Below, one piece after another: positions 5,838-7,948 of a stretch of 7,948 nucleotides of DNA; positions within the stretch are counted from its first letter, which is position 1; each line of letters begins with the position of its first letter. Made by a program: the position numbers and the translations under genes. The stretch spans positions 1 through 7,948 of the forward strand of contig DAOTVS010000117.1 in the NCBI GenBank assembly GCA_034436375.1. The letters are read 5' to 3'. The notes under the pieces are model-generated. The model saw only the letters and a list, made by a program, of their open reading frames with translations. It was not told the DNA's origin and ran no database searches. This DNA is from DAOTVS01 sp034436375. GTDB lineage: Bacteria > Chloroflexota > Anaerolineae > SpSt-313.

Positions 5838-5909
5838 GCCGGATGCAGGTGTTGGGGCAGCACGAGGCGGCGGCCGCCACCTCGTGCTGCCCCAACACCT
5901 GCATCCGGC
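5838..5909. repeat. 72-bp near-perfect palindrome between permease and dhaK
   Basis: Arms 5838-5873 and 5874-5909 are reverse complements at 35 of 36 positions with no loop; the only mismatch is 5868/5879. The outer 30 bp (starting GCCGGATGCAGG) are perfect. The outer right base is the last base of the permease stop codon (TAG 5911-5909), so the palindrome begins exactly where that gene ends. No T-tract follows on either strand. As RNA it would be a very stable hairpin able to block 3' exonuclease decay of the permease message or cut read-through into dhaK. It shares the octamer GCCGGATG with the inverted repeat at 3359-3440. Confidence 0.92.
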
Positions 5910-6934
5910 TATCCCTTGACCCCCGAAACCACAATTCCCTGTATAAAGAGCCGCTGCGCGAAGAAGAAGATGAGCACACAGGGCAACATCATCACCGTCG
6001 AGGCGGCCATCAACAGCTGCGTCTGGCGCGAGTAGAGGGCATTGAATGATTGCAGGCCCAGGGCAATGGTCCAGTTCTCCTTGCTGCGCAGGAAGATCAG
6101 TGGACCGAAAAAGTCGTTCCAGATGTAAAGGCTGGTAAAGATGGCAACCGTACCGACCGCAGGCATGATCTGCGGCATGATGATGTTCCAGAAAATGCCC
6201 AGCGGCCCGCAGCCGTCAATGCGCGCGGCGTCGTCCAGCTCCAGGGGGATGGTCATCATGTACTGACGCAGCAGGAAAACGTCATAGGCATTGGCGAAAA
6301 AGGAGGGCACGATGAGGGGGAGGAGGGTATCGTACCAGCCCAGCTTCTGGAAGAGCACGAACGTGGGGATCAGGGTGACCTGCCCGGGCAGCATGAGCGT
6401 GCTGAGCAGGACTAGGAAGAGCAGGTTGAGCCCTCGGGCGCGGAAGCGGGCAAAGCCATAGGCCACGATGCAGCATGAGAACACGGTGCCGATGGTGCCG
6501 AAAAAGACCAGGCGCAGGGTGTTGAGCGCAAAGGTGCCAAAGGGCAGCTGAGTCAGCGCCTGGCCAAAGTTCTCCCAATGCAGAACGATGGCGGTAGCAC
6601 GCTTGCCCTGGTTCACCGGCAGGTCATAGGTCTCTTGCAGGTTTGCCGGGTTGGCAAAGGTGCCGGTGGCTCCTTTCTTCTTGAGGAGCACCAGGCGCCG
6701 CATCTGGCCGTCGACGGGAATATCATACAGATAGCACTGGGTTCCATTGACATCCATGGTCAGCTCGTCGCGCGGAATCCATTCCGGCGGCATGTGCGCG
6801 GCGGCGCCCTGTTTCTGCAGAGCGGTCGAGATCATCCAGACCATAGGCATGCTGACCAGCACAGCCCCACAGGCCAGGAGCAGGATGATGACGATGCGAC
6901 TGACGATCCTTTCGAGCTTCATGCCCCATCTCAT
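5909..6934 (-). CDS. ABC sugar transporter permease, MalG/UgpE type
   Basis: A 341-residue inner-membrane permease of the carbohydrate-uptake (CUT1) class, partner of the gene just upstream. Seen: a first membrane segment at about 11-36, then five more at roughly 135-160, 169-194, 202-222, 255-272 and 306-331. The ATPase-contacting EAA loop is 'LDDAARIDGCGPLGIFWNIIMP' shortened to its key residues A236-A237, D240, G241 and P254. The tail 'FIQGIVVSGVKG' is typical of the family. It is longer than the usual 275-300 residues because about 75-95 residues, rich in charged and beta-type sequence, sit outside the membrane between segments 1 and 2. ATG 6934 is set by AGGAGG 8 nt upstream, which overlaps the stop of the preceding permease gene. 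The stop codon forms the edge of the 72-bp palindrome. The transported substrate cannot be told from the sequence. Confidence 0.93.
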   Translation of the reverse strand: MRWGMKLERIVSRIVIILLLACGAVLVSMPMVWMISTALQKQGAAAHMPPEWIPRDELTMDVNGTQCYLYDIPVDGQMRRLVLLKKKGATGTFANPANLQETYDLPVNQGKRATAIVLHWENFGQALTQLPFGTFALNTLRLVFFGTIGTVFSCCIVAYGFARFRARGLNLLFLVLLSTLMLPGQVTLIPTFVLFQKLGWYDTLLPLIVPSFFANAYDVFLLRQYMMTIPLELDDAARIDGCGPLGIFWNIIMPQIMPAVGTVAIFTSLYIWNDFFGPLIFLRSKENWTIALGLQSFNALYSRQTQLLMAASTVMMLPCVLIFFFAQRLFIQGIVVSGVKG

Positions 6935-6939
6935 GACGC

Positions 6940-7854
6940 CTACCTCCTGAGCTGGCCTTCATAGTAGACCCAGGCTGCGGAGCTCCGGAAGATCAGCAGG
7001 GTTAGCAGCAGGACGATCACAAAGAGGACCCAGGCCAGCGCCGAGGCATAGCCCATCTTCATGTAGTTAAAGGCATTCTGATACAGGTAGAGGTTATAGA
7101 AGAGGGTTGCATCGGCCGGACCGCCGCGGGTCATGACATAGGCATTGGTGAAATACTGGAAGGTGCCGATGACCCCCATCACCAGGTTGAAAAAGATAAT
7201 AGGGGTCATCATGGGCAGCGTCACATGAATCAGCCGATTCCAGGCATTGGCGCCATCCACCTGCGCCGCATCATAGAGGGTAGTCGGGATGCCCTGCAGC
7301 CCTGCCAGGTAGATGATCATACCGCCACCCACACCCCACAGGCTCATCACAATCAAGGCCGGCAGCGCCCAGTCGGTGCTGGAGAGCCACCCCGGCCCCC
7401 GGATGCCGAACCAACTGAGGACCCAGTTTACGATGCCGAAACGCGGGTTTAGCAGGGAGAGCCAGAGGATCGCCACGGCCACGCCTGCCACGACCGACGG
7501 CACATAGTAGAGCGTGCGCCAGACGCTGATGCCCGGCACCTTGGCGTTGAGCATAAAAGCCAGGGTAAAGCCGGCAAGCAGATCCAGGGGCACGGCCACC
7601 AGGGCATAGGTCATGGTCACACGCAGCGACTTCCAGAAGAGTGGATCGCCTGTAAACATACGAGCATAGTTCGACGCCCCCAGGAAGACCGTCGGGTGGA
7701 CGATATCGTAACTGGTCAGCGAGAAGATCAGTGAGGCGACCATGGGGCCGGCGACGAAAACAATAAAGCCGATGATCCACGGGCTGACCAGGATATAGGC
7801 CCACATCTCTTCTCGGCGCCCCATGGTCAGGTGACGCTTGCTTGCCACTTGCAC
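6940..7854 (-). CDS. ABC sugar transporter permease, MalF/UgpA type
   Basis: A 304-residue inner-membrane permease of the CUT1 class that pairs with the downstream MalG-type protein. Seen: an N-terminal cytoplasmic stretch with 'RREEMWAYILVSPWIIGF' entering membrane segment 1 (about 18-45), further segments at about 78-102, 115-135, 162-184, 212-235 and 270-289, and the EAA loop (about 190-214) with 'YDAAQVDGA' and 'LP' at 213-214. 'TRGGPADAT' (242-250) before the last segment is typical of UgpA-like permeases. The start is GTG 7854, supported by AAGGAGG 7 nt upstream (7868-7862). The last codons, CTC AGG AGG TAG, also supply the ribosome site of the next gene, whose ATG comes 5 nt after the stop. 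The expected substrate-binding-protein gene should lie beyond the right edge. No ATPase gene is in view; these systems often use a shared MsmK/MalK-type ATPase encoded elsewhere. Confidence 0.94.
   Translation of the reverse strand: MQVASKRHLTMGRREEMWAYILVSPWIIGFIVFVAGPMVASLIFSLTSYDIVHPTVFLGASNYARMFTGDPLFWKSLRVTMTYALVAVPLDLLAGFTLAFMLNAKVPGISVWRTLYYVPSVVAGVAVAILWLSLLNPRFGIVNWVLSWFGIRGPGWLSSTDWALPALIVMSLWGVGGGMIIYLAGLQGIPTTLYDAAQVDGANAWNRLIHVTLPMMTPIIFFNLVMGVIGTFQYFTNAYVMTRGGPADATLFYNLYLYQNAFNYMKMGYASALAWVLFVIVLLLTLLIFRSSAAWVYYEGQLRR
6943..6948 (-). promoter_or_regulatory. Ribosome binding site embedded in the upstream permease's final codons
   Basis: AGGAGG at 6948-6943 encodes the C-terminal Arg-Arg of the MalF-type permease and lies 8 nt before ATG 6934 of the MalG-type permease. 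The upstream stop is TAG 6942-6940. The arrangement implies translational coupling of the two subunits. Confidence 0.8.
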
Positions 7855-7861
7855 AGCCAGG

Positions 7862-7868
7862 CCTCCTT
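7862..7868 (-). promoter_or_regulatory. Ribosome binding site supporting a GTG start for the MalF-type permease
   Basis: AAGGAGG at 7868-7862 is 7 nt before GTG 7854. A second in-frame GTG at 7848 would be 13 nt away and is less well placed. Confidence 0.8.
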
Positions 7869-7878
7869 CAGGGTAATG

Positions 7879-7908
7879 GCCGGGCGGTCTGCTTCACCTC
7901 CACCCGGC
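7879..7908. repeat. Imperfect hairpin upstream of the permease genes
   Basis: GCCGGGCGG (7879-7887) and CCACCCGGC (7900-7908) pair at 8 of 9 positions with a 12-nt loop, just upstream of the permease ribosome site. Hairpins are common between a binding-protein gene and its permease genes in such operons, where they protect the more abundant upstream message. The rest of 7855-7948 shows no convincing coding end in any minus-strand frame. Confidence 0.45.
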
Positions 7909-7948
7909 AGCCTCGTTGGGGGTGTGGATTGGGTATTGATCCCGGTTT

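Noticed and set aside
3359..5909. Classic rho-independent terminators at the two long inverted repeats
   Set aside because: Neither is followed by a run of T on either strand, and the stems are far longer than typical terminators.
7855..7948. End of a substrate-binding-protein gene at the right edge
   Set aside because: Two minus-strand frames hit stops within the region and the third runs into the permease start out of frame; none gives a convincing binding-protein C-terminus in so few bases.

Overview
The window is a GC-rich bacterial chromosome segment of sugar-uptake and carbohydrate-metabolism genes. Gene style, long intergenic hairpins and the look of several proteins suggest a Chloroflexota-type organism (Anaerolineae/Caldilineae-like). 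This is a judgement from protein and repeat character, not a database match, and is held at low to moderate confidence. No rRNA, tRNA, CRISPR array, transposase or phage gene is visible.

Layout, left to right. Positions 1-1984 (minus) hold most of a long GH51 alpha-L-arabinofuranosidase gene whose 3' end lies beyond the left edge. A 160-bp divergent intergenic region with candidate promoters on both strands separates it from a plus-strand iron/zinc-dependent alcohol dehydrogenase of the YqhD/butanol dehydrogenase type (2145-3317). After that gene comes a perfect 27-bp-arm inverted repeat (3359-3440). Abutting its right arm with no gap is the C-terminal remnant of another plus-strand gene (3441-3935) that lacks its start and N-terminus.

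From 3936 to the right edge everything is on the minus strand. Read in transcription order it is: an ABC sugar permease of the MalF/UgpA type (7854-6940), its MalG/UgpE-type partner (6934-5909, translationally coupled), a 72-bp near-perfect palindrome starting at that gene's stop codon, then dhaK (5732-4731) and dhaL (4637-4005), the two core subunits of a dihydroxyacetone-kinase-like enzyme. A gap carrying three small hairpins separates dhaK from dhaL. No substrate-binding protein, ATPase or DhaM is in view; a binding-protein gene would be expected just beyond the right edge.

Working model (inference): the transporter imports a small sugar, polyol or oligosaccharide, and the DhaK-DhaL pair phosphorylates a short ketose derived from it. 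The neighbouring alcohol dehydrogenase could interconvert an aldehyde or ketone with its alcohol. The GH51 enzyme trims arabinofuranosyl residues from imported plant-cell-wall oligosaccharides. No regulator is visible.

The most unusual content is non-coding: two very long inverted repeats without T-tracts sharing the octamer GCCGGATG, one exactly at the break point of a truncated gene; and a hairpin core of the form C-R-AAG-N-CTT-K seen twice between dhaK and dhaL and once inside the GH51 coding sequence, where it appears to be an in-frame insertion.
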